This document shows positions 63,769 through 64,000 of a DNA stretch of 64,000 bases, in pieces; position 1 is the first letter of the stretch; every line of letters starts with the position of its first letter. This DNA comes from Ciona intestinalis (lineage: Eukaryota; Chordata; Ascidiacea; Phlebobranchia; Cionidae). The notes under the pieces were generated by a model, which saw only the letters and a program-made list of their open reading frames with translations, searched no databases and was not told the DNA's origin. The position numbers and the translations under genes are program-made. The stretch covers positions 1,790,867 through 1,854,866 of the forward strand of contig NC_020176.2 of assembly GCF_000224145.3 (NCBI RefSeq), written 5' to 3'.

Positions 63769-63924
63769 TCATAAATGCTGAAAATTTATTTTGTATATCC
63801 ATGACAACATTAATATGCTCCCCAGTCTGTGGGTATTTTTGTCAATTTCTATGGCCATTTTTCGACATTGCACGATTTCTCCAGTTTGTGCGCGAACAAA
63901 AATTGGAGGTTGTTGGTTTGGCAT
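63769..63924 (-). CDS. Candidate 5' coding exon, unknown product
   Basis: A 51-codon frame starting MPNQQPPIFVRAQTGEI and continuing VQCRKMAIEIDKNTHRLGS. An in-frame TAA lies directly before the ATG. Its composition looks more protein-like than the surrounding A+T-rich DNA, and it ends in low-complexity sequence after LGSILM, where a GT (AT|gttgtc) could be a donor. I recognise no family and no downstream exons. It could be the first exon of a gene running towards the PLAC8 gene, or chance. Confidence 0.2.
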   Translation of the reverse strand: MPNQQPPIFVRAQTGEIVQCRKMAIEIDKNTHRLGSILMLSWIYKINFQHL

Positions 63925-64000
63925 TTAGCATAACAACTTCCATAGACCGTATTTAGGCCTAATTCCAATAGTTATAGACGCAGTCATGGTAAACATAATG

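Larger units (their letters stand above)
61147..64000. other. Intergenic region right of the PLAC8-like gene
   Basis: Upstream flank of the PLAC8-like gene followed by family C MITEs (62056, 62857 and 63172), a SINE tail (62792) and otherwise unremarkable A+T-rich DNA. Between 61.2 and 62.0 kb I see no gene, repeat or RNA. One weak candidate exon lies at 63769-63924. Confidence 0.6.

Overview
The window is animal nuclear DNA: A+T-rich, with many short exons bounded by GT-AG introns, and three protein-coding genes. It is very probably from a solitary ascidian of the genus Ciona. The proteins are of chordate type but diverged from vertebrates, introns are compact, and the introns are packed with one tRNA-headed SINE family ending in an ATTC-repeat tail, of a kind I associate with Ciona. 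The species is an inference; no mitochondrial or rRNA marker is present. There are two 50-N gaps (16017-16066 and 28649-28698) and a single N at 27640.

Region 1 (1-52.1 kb, + strand) is the 3' four-fifths of one ryanodine receptor (RyR) gene. I place 94 coding exons from the middle of the first P1 (RYR) repeat to the stop codon at 51844-51846. That is about 4,124 residues, and all exon phases join in frame except beside the first gap. In order they encode P1, SPRY2, SPRY3, the junctional and bridging solenoids, P2, a calmodulin-binding helix, the core solenoid with both cytosolic Ca2+-site glutamates, an EF-hand pair, the membrane domain with a GGGIGD pore, and the C-terminal zinc-binding domain. 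The first roughly 850 residues and the promoter lie upstream of the window.

Region 2 (52.2-59.1 kb, - strand) is a 12-exon F-box gene, FBXO16-like, of 437 residues. It is convergent with RyR, and the two stop codons are only 350 bp apart. Region 3 (60.8-61.15 kb, - strand) is an intronless PLAC8/cornifelin-family gene of 105 residues. The rest, to 64 kb, is intergenic, mostly MITE remnants, with one weak candidate exon near the right edge.

Mobile-element layer: more than 40 copies or fragments of SINE family A; a second family B that also ends in ATTC repeats; at least eight MITEs with ends like GGGGTAAGATGGGACA (family C); a TTAA-flanked piggyBac-like MITE; a 580-bp inverted-repeat element carrying a tRNA-like Pol III promoter and a TAACCCC array; and a long-armed foldback element. 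I found no bacterial-type system, CRISPR array, operon or viral gene. The most useful leads are the relation of SINE tails to splice sites, two GC-AG introns, a 42-nt in-phase microexon, a reduced P2 phosphorylation loop, and two assembly defects that affect the RyR model.
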